Assembly (NCBI RefSeq): GCF_041504345.1
Contig: NZ_CP167895.1
Span: forward strand, 744,001-808,000
DNA from: Vibrio sp. BS-M-Sm-2
Lineage (GTDB): Bacteria > Pseudomonadota > Gammaproteobacteria > Enterobacterales > Vibrionaceae
Reading direction: 5' to 3'
DNA length: 64,000 nt
The position numbers were made by a program, and so were the translations under genes. Below, piece by piece: positions 53,932 through 63,178 of this stretch (position 1 is the first letter of the stretch; each line of letters starts with the position of its first letter). The notes beneath the pieces are model-generated. The model saw nothing but the letters and a program-made list of their open reading frames with translations. It searched no databases and was not told the DNA's origin.

Positions 53932-55149
53932 TTATTTAGCTTTGTTTTGTTCAGCTTTACATACAGCCGCAGTGAACACGACGTCAGTTGAGCTGTTAAG
54001 TGCTGTTTCAGCTGAATCTTGAATCACACCGATAATGAAACCAACCGCTACAACCTGCATCGCTACATCGTTAGAAATACCGAATAGGCCACATGCTAGT
54101 GGGATAAGCAGTAGTGAACCGCCAGCAACACCCGATGCGCCACATGCCGATACTGCAGCAACAAGGCTTAGTAGAATCGCCGTGAAGATATCAATCTCAA
54201 TACCCATTGTGTGTACAGCTGCAAGTGTCAACACAGTGATGGTGATTGCAGCACCCGCCATGTTGATCGTTGCACCTAGTGGGATAGATACAGAGTAAGT
54301 ATCTTCGTCGAGGTTTAGTTTCTTACAAAGGTTCATGTTCACTGGGATGTTTGCAGCACTTGAACGAGTGAAGAATGCCGTTACACCAGATTCACGAATA
54401 CATTGCAGTACAAGTGGGTATGGATTCTGTTTTGTCTTTACAAAGACAAGCAGTGGGTTAACCACAAGAGCAATAATCAGCATTGAGCTTAGTAGAACCG
54501 CTAGAAGTTGACCGTAGCTTGCAAGTGCATCGAAGCCCGTTGTTGCGAATGTTGTCGAAACAAGACCGAAGATACCGAATGGCGCAAGACGAATAATGAA
54601 GCGAACAATGTGTGAAACACTGTGGCTAAGGTCTTCGAAAACTGCTTTGGTTGTTGCAGATGCGTGGTGCAGTGCAAGACCAAGGCCGATTGCCCAAGCA
54701 AGAATACCGATGTAGTTCGCGTTCATTAGCGCGCTAACTGGATTATCTACAAGTTTGAATAATAGGGCATGAAGAACTTCCGCAATACCTTGAGGTGGGT
54801 TAGCACCTTCAGCGCCAGCAACCAGTGTCAAAGTGGTCGGGAACATGAAGCTCAGTACTACAGCAGTCAGTGCAGCTGAGAACGTACCAATCAGGTAAAG
54901 CACAATGATTGGACGCATGTGGGTATGCTGACCTTTCTTTTGGTTTGCGATAGAAGCTGCAACAAGAATGAATACTAAAATTGGGGCAACAGCTTTCAGA
55001 GCACCAACAAACAGACTACCTAGTAGGCCTGCATCTTGAGCTGCTGAAGGAGAAACCATGGCGAGAACGACACCGAAAACAATACCAGCAAGGATCTGTA
55101 GAACGAGATTTCCACGAGCGATGCGGGCGAGCATGTTGTGATTTTGCAT
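53932..55149 (-). CDS. sstT: Sodium/serine-threonine symporter
   Basis: The 405-residue inner-membrane protein belongs to the dicarboxylate/amino acid:cation symporter family and matches SstT in length. Typical parts are [20 protein letters not shown] near the N-terminus, a serine-rich [20 protein letters not shown] loop near residue 262, [20 protein letters not shown] near residue 289 and [19 protein letters not shown] near residue 342. It imports serine and threonine with sodium. It is monocistronic. Confidence 0.92.
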   Translation of the reverse strand: MQNHNMLARIARGNLVLQILAGIVFGVVLAMVSPSAAQDAGLLGSLFVGALKAVAPILVFILVAASIANQKKGQHTHMRPIIVLYLIGTFSAALTAVVLSFMFPTTLTLVAGAEGANPPQGIAEVLHALLFKLVDNPVSALMNANYIGILAWAIGLGLALHHASATTKAVFEDLSHSVSHIVRFIIRLAPFGIFGLVSTTFATTGFDALASYGQLLAVLLSSMLIIALVVNPLLVFVKTKQNPYPLVLQCIRESGVTAFFTRSSAANIPVNMNLCKKLNLDEDTYSVSIPLGATINMAGAAITITVLTLAAVHTMGIEIDIFTAILLSLVAAVSACGASGVAGGSLLLIPLACGLFGISNDVAMQVVAVGFIIGVIQDSAETALNSSTDVVFTAAVCKAEQNKAK

Positions 55150-55465
55150 AAAATACCTGCAATTGTTAATTTATTATAGTGATGTATCTTTTTATAAAGT
55201 TGTACCAAATCCGACTATACACTAGTGGAATGGGCGGTCATATTAGCGGGATCTAAGAGGGTGTCTAGGAATAGTTTACTTTTAGGGTGATTGTTTGCGC
55301 TACGTGGTGTTTTTAGAGCTAAATGTTAAATAAATGTATTTTGATTGAGCTATAAATCTGCAGGATGACATTTGATAGACTCAATATGCTGTAAATTTGG
55401 AAATGTAAACGGATATTGGTAAGAACATTGTGTGCATAAATAGTCACACTAAGACCAAATTGAAA
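55150..55465. other. Upstream region of sstT
   Basis: This AT-rich stretch should contain the sstT promoter and the tail of the rsgA transcript. A GTGTG/CACAC inverted pair lies near 55431-55449. No gene or further regulator site is recognised. Confidence 0.35.
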
Positions 55466-55498
55466 CAAAAAGCCCCACGTGTTTAACACTATGGGGCT
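55466..55498 (-). terminator. Terminator after rsgA
   Basis: AGCCCCA and TGGGGCT with an inner GTGTT/AACAC pairing form a long hairpin (55471-55498). On the minus strand TTTTT follows. It is 43 bases after the rsgA stop. Confidence 0.88.
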
Positions 55499-55540
55499 AA
55501 GCTTGTCTCAAATACAGCTTATAGTCGTTAACTTAAAGGT

Positions 55541-56605
55541 TTAGTCAGAAGCTTTTTTAAGATTTCGACTTTCTGATTGAACGGTTTTGTACATCTTCGA
55601 AAGCTGCTTACTGTTAGCACGTTGCTCTGCCAATGAGGCACCATTTCTGGCTTGCTCTCGCAATAGCTTTTGATAGTTATTAAATCGTCGTTCAGACAAC
55701 TCACCACTCTCAATAGCTTTGCGTATTTTGCACCCTGGCTCTGATTCATGATGACAATCAGAGAATCGGCAATGCATGGCTAACTCTTCGACATCAGAAA
55801 AGGTTTCACTCACGCCTTCAGCGCAGTCTGCAAGTTGTAGCTCTCGCATTCCTGGAGTATCGAGCAGTAAACCACCTGATGTTAGCAAGTGGAGCGAGCG
55901 TGATGTAGTTGTATGACGGCCTTTACTGTCGTCTTCACGAATACCACCGGTCGCTTGCTGAGTTTCACCGAGCAATGAATTGACGAGCGTAGATTTTCCG
56001 ACGCCAGACGAACCCATCAAAGCAACAGTTTTGCCCGTTTTACACCAAGGTGACAATACTTGAGTTGATTCTTGGTCTAGGCTGTTTACCGCTTCGATCA
56101 TCAGTATAGAATCTAAGCTTTGCACTTGTTGTACTTTGTCTTGGTAGTCGTCACATAAGTCTTTCTTGGTGAGTACGATAACCGCTTCAACCTGTGCTTC
56201 ATTGGCGAGCGCTAGGTAGCGTTCGATACGGCTTAGATTAAAGTCGTTATTTAACGAAACCACGATAAAAACGGTGTCGATATTGGCTGAAATATATTGT
56301 TCAGCTACGCGACTGCCAGCAGCTTTACGGCGGAAGAGCGATTGACGGTCTAGTAAGCGGTCGAATTGCAGATCAGAGTTCAAAATCACCCAGTCGCCAA
56401 CGGTCATTGCCGGTTGGTTTTGGTGGATGGGTAGAACAATTTCACCTTGCTCTGATGCTAATGTATAGCCACTACGGTGATGTGCGACGATACGAGCAAT
56501 GGCGGAATGGTCATAGTCTTCGAGTGTCAGTTGTTGTTGGAATACAGGTTGCCATCCAAGTTGTTGAAGTGACATTGGATGAGAAAATGCGTTTTGTGAA
56601 TTCAT
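55541..56605 (-). CDS. rsgA: Small ribosomal subunit biogenesis GTPase RsgA
   Basis: The 354-residue protein is a circularly permuted GTPase with an N-terminal OB fold. The G4 motif ([11 protein letters not shown]) precedes the P-loop ([18 protein letters not shown]), and the switch segment [13 protein letters not shown] and [11 protein letters not shown] come next. The C-terminal zinc site is [14 protein letters not shown]. It helps late maturation of the 30S subunit. The gap between it and the PCuAC gene is about 400 bases and contains a possible short peptide gene. Confidence 0.93.
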   Translation of the reverse strand: MNSQNAFSHPMSLQQLGWQPVFQQQLTLEDYDHSAIARIVAHHRSGYTLASEQGEIVLPIHQNQPAMTVGDWVILNSDLQFDRLLDRQSLFRRKAAGSRVAEQYISANIDTVFIVVSLNNDFNLSRIERYLALANEAQVEAVIVLTKKDLCDDYQDKVQQVQSLDSILMIEAVNSLDQESTQVLSPWCKTGKTVALMGSSGVGKSTLVNSLLGETQQATGGIREDDSKGRHTTTSRSLHLLTSGGLLLDTPGMRELQLADCAEGVSETFSDVEELAMHCRFSDCHHESEPGCKIRKAIESGELSERRFNNYQKLLREQARNGASLAEQRANSKQLSKMYKTVQSESRNLKKASD

Positions 56606-56838
56606 GTCTATTTACCCAGACGTGCGAGCTTTGATGGTATGAATTTAAAAGCGTCGAAACGTCAAAAATGCTTTAGAGTTTGGGTCGAATTCAAATAGAT
56701 AGGACCCCGGATTGATTCATGCGTCATGTGCATGCCTTGATCATGTGCGAGCAAGTGTAAACCGGGTAAAAGTGTGCGGTCGTCAATGGATGACGATAAG
56801 TTGGTAGCTCGGTGTTTAAGTTTGATTAACCAAACAAA

Positions 56839-56886
56839 TTAACGCGTTACTTTTACTGCCAGTTTTAGTGTGTTCATTACAATCAT
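56839..56886 (-). CDS. Possible 15-residue peptide gene
   Basis: On the minus strand AAGGAGAATAGAAG is followed by ATG and an open frame of 15 codons, MIVMNTLKLAVKVTR, then TAA. The ribosome site is near consensus and well spaced, better than that of many full genes in the window. A GTTTG/CAAAC hairpin follows directly after the stop. It lies after the PCuAC terminator and about 230 bases ahead of rsgA, so it could be a leader peptide or a free small protein. I know of no family. Confidence 0.4.
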   Translation of the reverse strand: MIVMNTLKLAVKVTR

Positions 56887-56946
56887 CTTCTATTCTCCTT
56901 GGTTATTAATGTGGTCAGGCTTTGAATAAAAAGCGCGCTCAGTTTA

Positions 56947-56982
56947 GCAAAAAGCCACGATGGCGAGAAGTCATCGTGGCTT
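56947..56982 (-). terminator. Terminator after the copper-delivery genes
   Basis: AAGCCACGATG and CATCGTGGCTT (56952-56982) form a perfect 11-bp stem. On the minus strand a T-tract follows. It is 27 bases after the PCuAC stop. Confidence 0.9.
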
Positions 56983-57009
56983 AATTTATTTCATTGATTG
57001 TGAATCCGA

Positions 57010-57468
57010 TTAGTGATGATCGTGATTCATCTTTTTCATGCCGCTCATTACTTTCTTAACTGGCGCTTCAAAGGTTTGCGTTTCACCGTTAGCGAAAGTC
57101 AGAGTCATCTCGATCTGCTCACCTTCTTTTAGACCATCTTTTAGGTCGAACAACATAATGTGCAGGCTGCCAGGTTTAAGTACCGCTTCACCATTCGCAG
57201 GAATTGTGATCTCATGAACTTGGCGCATCTTCATTACGTCGCCATCAACGATAACATCATGAAGCTCTACTTTGCCTGCTGCGGGTGTAGTCGCAGAAAC
57301 AATAGCGCGATCTTTGTCACTGTGGTTCATCAGAGTCGTGAATACCGCGCTGTTCACTGCTGAAGGCGGTGTTGCACGTGCGTACGCGTCGTGAACCATA
57401 ATGTCGCTATTCGCGTGAGCAAAGGGAGTGAGCAATAAGCCTGCTAGAGCAAGTGCTTTTAACTTCAT
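57010..57468 (-). CDS. PCuAC-type periplasmic copper chaperone
   Basis: The 152-residue precursor has a signal peptide (LALAGLLLTPFAHA). The mature protein has the copper site of the PCuAC family: a histidine in VELHDVIVDG, methionines in DVMKMRQV and the HxM of PGSLHIMLFD, with a His/Met-rich tail (MKKMNHDHH). It carries Cu(I) to cytochrome oxidase, working with SCO proteins. The SCO gene is 83 bases upstream on the same strand. Confidence 0.9.
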   Translation of the reverse strand: MKLKALALAGLLLTPFAHANSDIMVHDAYARATPPSAVNSAVFTTLMNHSDKDRAIVSATTPAAGKVELHDVIVDGDVMKMRQVHEITIPANGEAVLKPGSLHIMLFDLKDGLKEGEQIEMTLTFANGETQTFEAPVKKVMSGMKKMNHDHH

Positions 57469-57551
57469 GTTGTTGTCCTTATTTTTATGTTTTGGTCTGG
57501 GACCTGACTTTAGGTTTGAACTTTATTCGTTAAGTTCTTTGTTGTTACGTT

Positions 57552-58148
57552 TTACTGCGTCAGCTTGTTGATAGCGTCAACAATTGGTGCTGGTGTTAAC
57601 GTGTGCGGTACTTTAGTAATCAAGGTACCGTCGGGCTTTAAAAAATAAAAATATGAGCTGTGGTCAAGGGTATATTCCAACTCTGAACCTTCAAGCTTGG
57701 TCTTTCTGAAAATAACACCGTAGTTATGTGCAAGCGTTGTTGTCACATCTAACGGGCCACTTAACCCTTCCATCATTGGGTGGAAGTATTGTGCGTATTC
57801 GTAAGAAGCTTCTGCGGCGTCACGCTCAGGGTCAAGCGAGACAAACATCGGGCGAATCTTGGCTTTTGCTTCGTCAGAGACTTGGTTAAGTGCGCCAGCT
57901 AACATTGCTAGTGAGGTAGGGCAGACATCTGGGCAGCGTGTGAAACCGAAGTAAACGATACGGATTCTGTCATCGGTTTGGTCAAAGATTTCCGTTGGCT
58001 GGTTATCTTTACCGAAAAGAGTCGTTGCGGAGAACTCTTGTTTTGCAGCGTGTTTTTCTTGAGTTTCGTTTTGCCCATCAAGATAACTTTTGATACCAAA
58101 GCCAAGTACAAAAGCAACAACCAATGCTAACGACCAATTTCTACTCAT
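57552..58148 (-). CDS. SCO1/SenC copper-binding thioredoxin-fold protein
   Basis: The 198-residue protein has an N-terminal membrane anchor (LALVVAFVLGFGIKSYL) and a thioredoxin fold facing the periplasm. The copper ligands are CPDVCPTS (near residues 74-81) and the histidine of LDHSSYFYFLKPDG near residue 163. It inserts copper into the CuA site of cytochrome c oxidase. The start overlaps the stop of the upstream gene by four bases, so the two are translated together. Confidence 0.92.
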   Translation of the reverse strand: MSRNWSLALVVAFVLGFGIKSYLDGQNETQEKHAAKQEFSATTLFGKDNQPTEIFDQTDDRIRIVYFGFTRCPDVCPTSLAMLAGALNQVSDEAKAKIRPMFVSLDPERDAAEASYEYAQYFHPMMEGLSGPLDVTTTLAHNYGVIFRKTKLEGSELEYTLDHSSYFYFLKPDGTLITKVPHTLTPAPIVDAINKLTQ

Positions 58149-58585
58149 CTTGCCATCCTTATTGCAGGGTTTACAGTATCGACACCATCAGTGAGTTCGC
58201 CAAGCCAAGTCATTTTATCCATGGTGCATACAGGTAAAATCACATCACCTTCATAGGTATTATTGCCAATGCTCTTTAATTGAAAACGAGCAGATCCCAT
58301 TTCCATTTCTAAGCCAATAAGCGACAGCATTAATGTGTCAGAAGCTGCGCCTTCCCAAACGACTTTGATTTTGCTTGGAACGAGTGGCTGAGCCGTTTCA
58401 CTATCGAGTGTCATCGCAACCGCATTTTGCTCACACGATGTGGTTGAAAGCATGCAGTAATCATCTAAGTTAACGTCAGCAGAGGCTTGCTCCATCGCTG
58501 ATTTAAATTGCTGAATTGCTTGCGGCCCATAAAAGCCTGCCACGAGAGCGATCCCAACAGCAGCAACCTTTAATGCAGAGTGCAT
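58145..58585 (-). CDS. Unknown exported protein coupled to SCO1
   Basis: The 146-residue protein has an N-terminal hydrophobic segment (VAAVGIALVAGFYGPQAI) that could be a signal anchor. The outer part has a Cys pair spaced by six residues (CMLSTTSC, near residues 44-51) and a later cysteine (LPVCTMDKMTWLG near residue 118) next to methionines. The ATGA overlap with the SCO gene indicates translational coupling. A role in copper delivery or oxidase assembly is inferred from context only; I do not recognise the family. Confidence 0.7.
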   Translation of the reverse strand: MHSALKVAAVGIALVAGFYGPQAIQQFKSAMEQASADVNLDDYCMLSTTSCEQNAVAMTLDSETAQPLVPSKIKVVWEGAASDTLMLSLIGLEMEMGSARFQLKSIGNNTYEGDVILPVCTMDKMTWLGELTDGVDTVNPAIRMAR

Positions 58586-58681
58586 GTCGTGTTCTCATCT
58601 AATTTTATAAGAGCGGCGATGTTATCATACCCCTCAATACGTGCTTGTATCAAAAAGCAATTTTGTGCGTATGGTAGAACT

Positions 58682-58708
58682 AAAAAAGCGAAGCTATTGG
58701 CTTCGCTT
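58682..58708 (-). terminator. Terminator after the DUF368 gene
   Basis: AAGCGAAGC and GCTTCGCTT (58686-58708) form a perfect 9-bp stem with a five-base loop. The minus-strand T-run lies at 58682-58687. It is about 80 bases after the DUF368 stop. Confidence 0.88.
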
Positions 58709-58788
58709 TTGTTTGTTTAATCGAGAGGTGAGCTTAGTATTTTTAAGCATTATCTGTTTTAAACGCTTTCCAGAAGTTGGCTGAATGA

Positions 58789-59709
58789 TTAGTCAGCGTT
58801 GCGCTCTGCAAATTTCTCTAGTCCTAGAACCAAGGCAATCGCAACAAACATCATCACAATCGCCATGACCAGCTGAGAAGGCTGAGAGGTTACGGCTTCA
58901 AAATCAAACGGTGATAGGTTTTCTTGAATCAGAGGAACTTGTTCACCTTTTGAGTTTGTGCGCCAGCTGATGGTCTCTTTCCACGGCCAAATCTTAGGTA
59001 GCGTACCGATCATCAAACCGGTTAAGAACACAAGCGTGAAGTCGCGGAATGAACGCAATAGCCAAGACAGTACATGTGAGAAAGTCAGTAGACCAATCAC
59101 ACAGCCGCCAAGGAATAGGGCAAGCACATCGATTTGAAACGATTTAACGGCGCCAAGTACTGGGCCATACATGCCAATTAGAAGCAGGATAAAGCTGCCT
59201 GAAATACCCGGTAAAATCATCGCGCAGATCGCAATCGCACCTGCAATCAGAACATTGATGCTGGTTGGTTCCATTTGCAGCGGCTTAAGCACGGTAATGC
59301 TGTAAGCGAAAGCAACGCCAAGCAGTAAAAACACGAATCGAATCATATCGCGCTTTTCTACTTGCTTAAGAATATGGAAAACCGACACCAATATCAGGCC
59401 AAAGAAGAAAGACCACAGTGGAACGGGGTGGGTGACCAACAACCAAGAAATCAGTTTTGCAAATGTCGCAATGCTCGTGAATACGCCTGCGAACAGTGAA
59501 ATTAGGAAGAAACCATTGATGTGATTAAACGCGGCTTTGAAGCCTTCACGTTTCCATAAGCCAAGTACGCTAGGGTTAATTCTTCGAATGCTTTCTAGCA
59601 GCGTATCGTAGATACCAGTGATGAATGCGATGGTTCCGCCCGACACGCCAGGAACAACGTCTGCTGCGCCCATCGCCATGCCTTTGAAAAAAGTACTTAA
59701 GTAGTTCAT
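58789..59709 (-). CDS. DUF368 polytopic membrane protein
   Basis: From the ATG at 59709 the protein has 306 residues; an upstream ATG at 59748 would add 13 polar residues. The DUF368 signature GMAMGAADVVPGVSGGTIAF lies at the N-terminus and a second repeat AMILPGISGSFILLLIGMYG near residue 180, showing an internal duplication. About eight to ten membrane segments are present. Members have been linked to undecaprenyl-phosphate translocation, which is recalled family knowledge and not visible here. Confidence 0.85.
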   Translation of the reverse strand: MNYLSTFFKGMAMGAADVVPGVSGGTIAFITGIYDTLLESIRRINPSVLGLWKREGFKAAFNHINGFFLISLFAGVFTSIATFAKLISWLLVTHPVPLWSFFFGLILVSVFHILKQVEKRDMIRFVFLLLGVAFAYSITVLKPLQMEPTSINVLIAGAIAICAMILPGISGSFILLLIGMYGPVLGAVKSFQIDVLALFLGGCVIGLLTFSHVLSWLLRSFRDFTLVFLTGLMIGTLPKIWPWKETISWRTNSKGEQVPLIQENLSPFDFEAVTSQPSQLVMAIVMMFVAIALVLGLEKFAERNAD

Positions 59710-59922
59710 TGCTTCATAGAGTTGAGGGTGATTTTGTGCAGTATACAAACTTTAGTGTAAAAAAAGTATGAATATGCCATTGGGGAAGGGCTTTTATTAC
59801 TCTCTTAACTGTAAGGCAATAAGTTGAAGTGAACATTTGCCTAACATTTAAAATACAACCACTTAGTAATTTGTCATTAACAGTAGAGATGAAACTGATC
59901 TCTTATCGATATTGCATCTTGG

Positions 59923-59948
59923 TTGCATTATGCAAATGCACTTTGCAA
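59923..59948 (+). promoter_or_regulatory. LuxO-type activator sites upstream of the Qrr RNA
   Basis: TTGCATTATGCAA (59923-59935) is a perfect 5-3-5 palindrome matching the LuxO site TTGCA-N3-TGCAA. ATGCACTTTGCAA (59936-59948) is a second, one-mismatch copy directly beside it. They are about 90-110 bases upstream of the predicted RNA start, the usual place for a sigma-54 activator. LuxO itself is not encoded in the window. Confidence 0.8.
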
Positions 59949-60009
59949 TTCGCATGACAAATTCATGGTTTTTATGCGATGCAGGGCTTATAAAACGTCG
60001 AATAAAAGT

Positions 60010-60025
60010 TGGCACGCTAACTGCA
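60010..60025 (+). promoter_or_regulatory. Sigma-54 promoter of the Qrr RNA
   Basis: TGGCACGCTAACTGCA has the -24 GG (60011-60012) and -12 GC (60023-60024) at the exact sigma-54 spacing and nearly the full consensus. It predicts a start close to 60036. Confidence 0.88.
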
Positions 60026-60035
60026 TTATGTACAT

Positions 60036-60145
60036 TGACCCTTCTTAAGCCGAGGGTCACCTAGCCAACTGACGTTGTTAGTGAACTTATGATTGTTCAC
60101 AAATATATAGAGCCAATCGCGATTATTGCGGTTGGCTATTTTTTT
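60036..60145 (+). ncRNA. qrr: Qrr quorum-regulatory small RNA
   Basis: The predicted RNA is about 110 nt. It begins TTGACCC with a 5' stem GACCCT/AGGGTC. It contains the conserved Qrr core CTAGCCAACTGACGTTG followed by TTAGTGAAC, the region that pairs with luxR-type and other target mRNAs. A GTGAAC/GTTCAC stem follows, and the end is a terminator AGCCAATCGC/GCGGTTGGCT with seven T residues. Together with the sigma-54 promoter and LuxO sites this is a complete Qrr gene. Which of the Qrr paralogues it is cannot be said. It lies between the DUF368 gene and malT, apart from luxO. Confidence 0.92.
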
Positions 60146-60199
60146 GCCTGTCGTTTGGTTATCTCTAGTTTTTATCGGTTATCCCTCATTTTCCAAGCG

Positions 60200-60232
60200 A
60201 AAAAAAAGCCAGCCACCATCGGTGACTAGCTT
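60200..60232 (-). terminator. Terminator of malT
   Basis: On the minus strand AAGCTAGTCACC pairs with GGTGGCTGGCTT over 12 bp, including two G-U pairs, around the loop GAT, followed by eight T residues. The pairing is better on this strand than on the other. It is about 100 bases beyond the malT stop, so the 11-bp repeat lies inside the malT mRNA. Confidence 0.85.
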
Positions 60233-60239
60233 ATGCTTT

Positions 60240-60324
60240 CTCGAATCAATCTCGAATCAATCTCGAATCAATCTCGAATCAATCTCGAATCAATCTCGAA
60301 TCAATCTCGAATCAATCTCGAATC
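60240..60324. repeat. 11-bp tandem repeat in the malT 3' untranslated region
   Basis: The unit CTCGAATCAAT is repeated seven times exactly from 60240 to 60316, with an eighth partial copy CTCGAATC ending at 60324. It lies 11 bases after the malT stop codon. The perfect identity of the copies suggests recent expansion by slippage. Confidence 0.95.
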
Positions 60325-60335
60325 GTGAACCTGTT

Positions 60336-63044
60336 TTAGTACCCCATCAACTGCAGCAAGTTCTCCGCTGTGCTGATCGCTTCTTTACGGTTAGCAATGT
60401 TGAGCTTTTGGTAAAGGTTACGGATGTGAGTCTTGATCGTGGTACCTGCTACATCGAGTTCTTGAGCGATCTGCTCATTACTGAACCCTGAATAGATCAG
60501 ACCAAGTACTTGCCATTCACGCTGGGTGAGTGGGCTAGTGCGCACAAGCTCAGGAATATTCGGGTGATTAACCAAGTTCTCAACAAAGTCTTCATCGAAG
60601 TGAACCGAGCGACTGCGCTGGGTGGTGGAGATATCCTTCATGATTTGTTGTGCGCGGTGACGTTCTAAGTCACCTAAGCCAGGCTTGTTGCTCAACTTAT
60701 CCAAGATATGCCCGATAGTCCCACCGTCTACTAAGAAGTTACCGACCATACCGGTTTGGTTAGTCATATGAAGCGCTTCTTCAAGCAGTACACGTGCGCT
60801 GTCTTCATCGTTAATTTGTGTACGTAACACGGCTTCAACGATCAAGTTGCGGTTGGTGTCTGTAATCAGGTGCGAACGCTGGGCTTCACTCTTAAGGAAA
60901 GTCAGCGCTTCTTCGGCCTCTTCGTATTGCTCAAGGATGATGTGAGCACGAACGATGTTTCTCCATTGAAGCTGGCAGAAGTGGTTGCTTGCCGATTCAG
61001 GTCGAACAGCAACGCTCAACCAGTCGCGGATTGCGTCTTTATCGCCTTTCACTTGCCAGAATAAGATCAGAGAAAGTGACGCATTCGCTGTCCAATCTAC
61101 GTGGTAAGTCGATTGACGCAGAAGGTGTTGGATTTGGTCAATAAATTTCGACGCTTTATCAATCTCGCCGCGACTTAGTGAAATACGAGCCAGCATAGAA
61201 TAGCTGTGCAGATGTTTACTCGGAGAGTGGTGGCCAAGGATATCTAAGCCTTTGTAGCAGCACTCTTCCGCTTCATCCAATCGGTTCCAACACCAGAAGA
61301 TCTGAGCGCGGACACGCAATAAGAATTCGTGCAGAGGTACGTATTGAAGCTGATGTTCTTCAATCAATTTGAATGCACTGTCTTGCAGTTCAAATGCCGC
61401 TTGAACATAACCTTGAGCAATCAAGATTTCGCTTTGTTGCAGAATCGCCCATAGAGCCTGATGGTAAACCTGATACTGACGTGCCAGTTTTTCGGTTTGT
61501 TGCATCATCGGTAGCGCACGGCTTAGGTTACCCATTACGTGATTCACTTCGCCCACAACTGAGGTTGCGACAATGCGGCTACGATAAACGGTGGTGTTCA
61601 GTTGGCTCAACGAAAGCTCAGCCAATTCCAATGCTTTTTCAGGCTCATTGCTGTTAATGGCAACTTGTGCACGTAAGGCGTTGTATTGGCCTTGCTGTTG
61701 AGTATCGAGTTCAATGTTTCGAGCTTGATATTGAGTCTCAGCCTCTTCCAACAAAGTACCCACTTGGTCATAGCGGTGCTGACTTTGTGCCAACCATGCG
61801 CGCAGCATTGAAAGCTTTGGCTCGCTGTAGAGTTGATCAGTAGTCAGTTGCTTGATCGCCATCTCTAAAGATGAAAGCTCACCTTGGTTGAACATCGGCC
61901 AACCGTGCTCAGTCAGGATTTGAATGATCAGTTCTGGATCTTCAGCGCGCTGTGCGTGACGCAGAGCTTGGTGTGGAGTGTTTTGCTTGATCCACGCTTT
62001 TGCAGCACTTCGATGCAGTTCAGCTTCCTGTTGAGGAATTCGAGCTTGACGCTCATGTGCGAGGAATTCACCAAACAAGTTATGGAAGCGATACCAGTTC
62101 TTTTCACCTTCAAGCGGGTAGATGAACAAACCAAAACGGTTGAGTGACTCGATCATACCTAACGCATCTTCACGCTGTGTAAGTGCACACACAAGCTCAT
62201 CGTTGAAGTGATCAAGCACAGAACATTGCATCAAGAACTGTCGGGTTTCTTTGTCTAGCAGGTCGAATACTTCTTCAACCAAATAGTCCCAAAGATGGGC
62301 GTGGTTAAAGTGAGAGAAAGACTCTGCGGACTGTGCCAGGGTGCGTTTTTGGTGTTGTGCCTGTAGCGCGATAAGTTGCAGTGCAGAAGGCCAACCCTCT
62401 ACATAACTACAAATACTGTCTGCAGTGGTGTCATCAATGCCGTCAGCTACGCGTTGGTTGAAAAAGCGTGTGGTTTCTTCGGTATCAAACGCCAACGAGT
62501 CATTACCTAATTCGATCATTAAGTCACGAACGCGCAGGTTTGCTGTACCAAGTGGTGGGGTACCTCGACTGGTAGCAACCAACGTTAGGTTGTCGGGCAT
62601 GTGTTTGAGGAAGAAGCGCATGGCTTCGTGGATGTCGTCATTGTTGACCAAGTGATAGTCATCCAACACCAGAAAACATTCGTGATGGAATTCCGACATC
62701 TCGGCGAACACTTCACTCAATAAAGAATGCAGCGATGAAAACTGTCGTTTTTCTGCCAGTTTTTGGGCATTCGGACAGGCATTTTGAGTCGCTTTATTAA
62801 GTGATTGAAGTAGGTAGTTGATAAAGCGGAAGGCATCGTTGTCACTATCATCAATGCTGTACCAACCCACATTGGGTTTATCTACCAGCCATTGTGCAGC
62901 CATGGTGGTTTTACCGTAGCCCGCTGGAGAGCGGAACAACACAAGCTTATAGCAATCTGCATTGTGAAGCAGATCGAGAACCCTAGGTCGTAGGATTGCA
63001 TTATGTAAGCGGCCGGGACGAGTCAGTTTCGAAGGGATCCACAT
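60336..63044 (-). CDS. malT: Maltose regulon transcriptional activator MalT
   Basis: The 902-residue protein has the MalT layout and length: start [20 protein letters not shown], Walker A in [16 protein letters not shown] near residue 34, Walker B in [12 protein letters not shown] near residue 125, a long TPR-like maltotriose-sensing region, and a C-terminal LuxR domain ([20 protein letters not shown], then [20 protein letters not shown]). With ATP and maltotriose it activates mal genes through GGA(T/G)GA sites, several of which are seen in this window. It is divergent from malP as in other gamma-proteobacteria. Confidence 0.95.
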   Translation of the reverse strand: MWIPSKLTRPGRLHNAILRPRVLDLLHNADCYKLVLFRSPAGYGKTTMAAQWLVDKPNVGWYSIDDSDNDAFRFINYLLQSLNKATQNACPNAQKLAEKRQFSSLHSLLSEVFAEMSEFHHECFLVLDDYHLVNNDDIHEAMRFFLKHMPDNLTLVATSRGTPPLGTANLRVRDLMIELGNDSLAFDTEETTRFFNQRVADGIDDTTADSICSYVEGWPSALQLIALQAQHQKRTLAQSAESFSHFNHAHLWDYLVEEVFDLLDKETRQFLMQCSVLDHFNDELVCALTQREDALGMIESLNRFGLFIYPLEGEKNWYRFHNLFGEFLAHERQARIPQQEAELHRSAAKAWIKQNTPHQALRHAQRAEDPELIIQILTEHGWPMFNQGELSSLEMAIKQLTTDQLYSEPKLSMLRAWLAQSQHRYDQVGTLLEEAETQYQARNIELDTQQQGQYNALRAQVAINSNEPEKALELAELSLSQLNTTVYRSRIVATSVVGEVNHVMGNLSRALPMMQQTEKLARQYQVYHQALWAILQQSEILIAQGYVQAAFELQDSAFKLIEEHQLQYVPLHEFLLRVRAQIFWCWNRLDEAEECCYKGLDILGHHSPSKHLHSYSMLARISLSRGEIDKASKFIDQIQHLLRQSTYHVDWTANASLSLILFWQVKGDKDAIRDWLSVAVRPESASNHFCQLQWRNIVRAHIILEQYEEAEEALTFLKSEAQRSHLITDTNRNLIVEAVLRTQINDEDSARVLLEEALHMTNQTGMVGNFLVDGGTIGHILDKLSNKPGLGDLERHRAQQIMKDISTTQRSRSVHFDEDFVENLVNHPNIPELVRTSPLTQREWQVLGLIYSGFSNEQIAQELDVAGTTIKTHIRNLYQKLNIANRKEAISTAENLLQLMGY

Positions 63045-63178
63045 ATCGAAGTTTTACACCTATTCCGTGGCTATGTTCTGGAATATCCCAATCTATTGTT
63101 GAGTGCATTCCAATGACATTAGCCTAATTACTTAAGTCTTTACTCATATTACGTGAAGCAAAACGTTACCGACTATGA

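Noticed and set aside
60240-60324. The 11-bp array as a CRISPR
   Set aside because: There are no spacers; the units are directly adjacent and far too short.
60126-60491. A plus-strand frame with a repetitive SNQSRINLESI-like sequence
   Set aside because: The repeats simply translate the 11-bp DNA array, and the frame continues antisense into the malT coding region.
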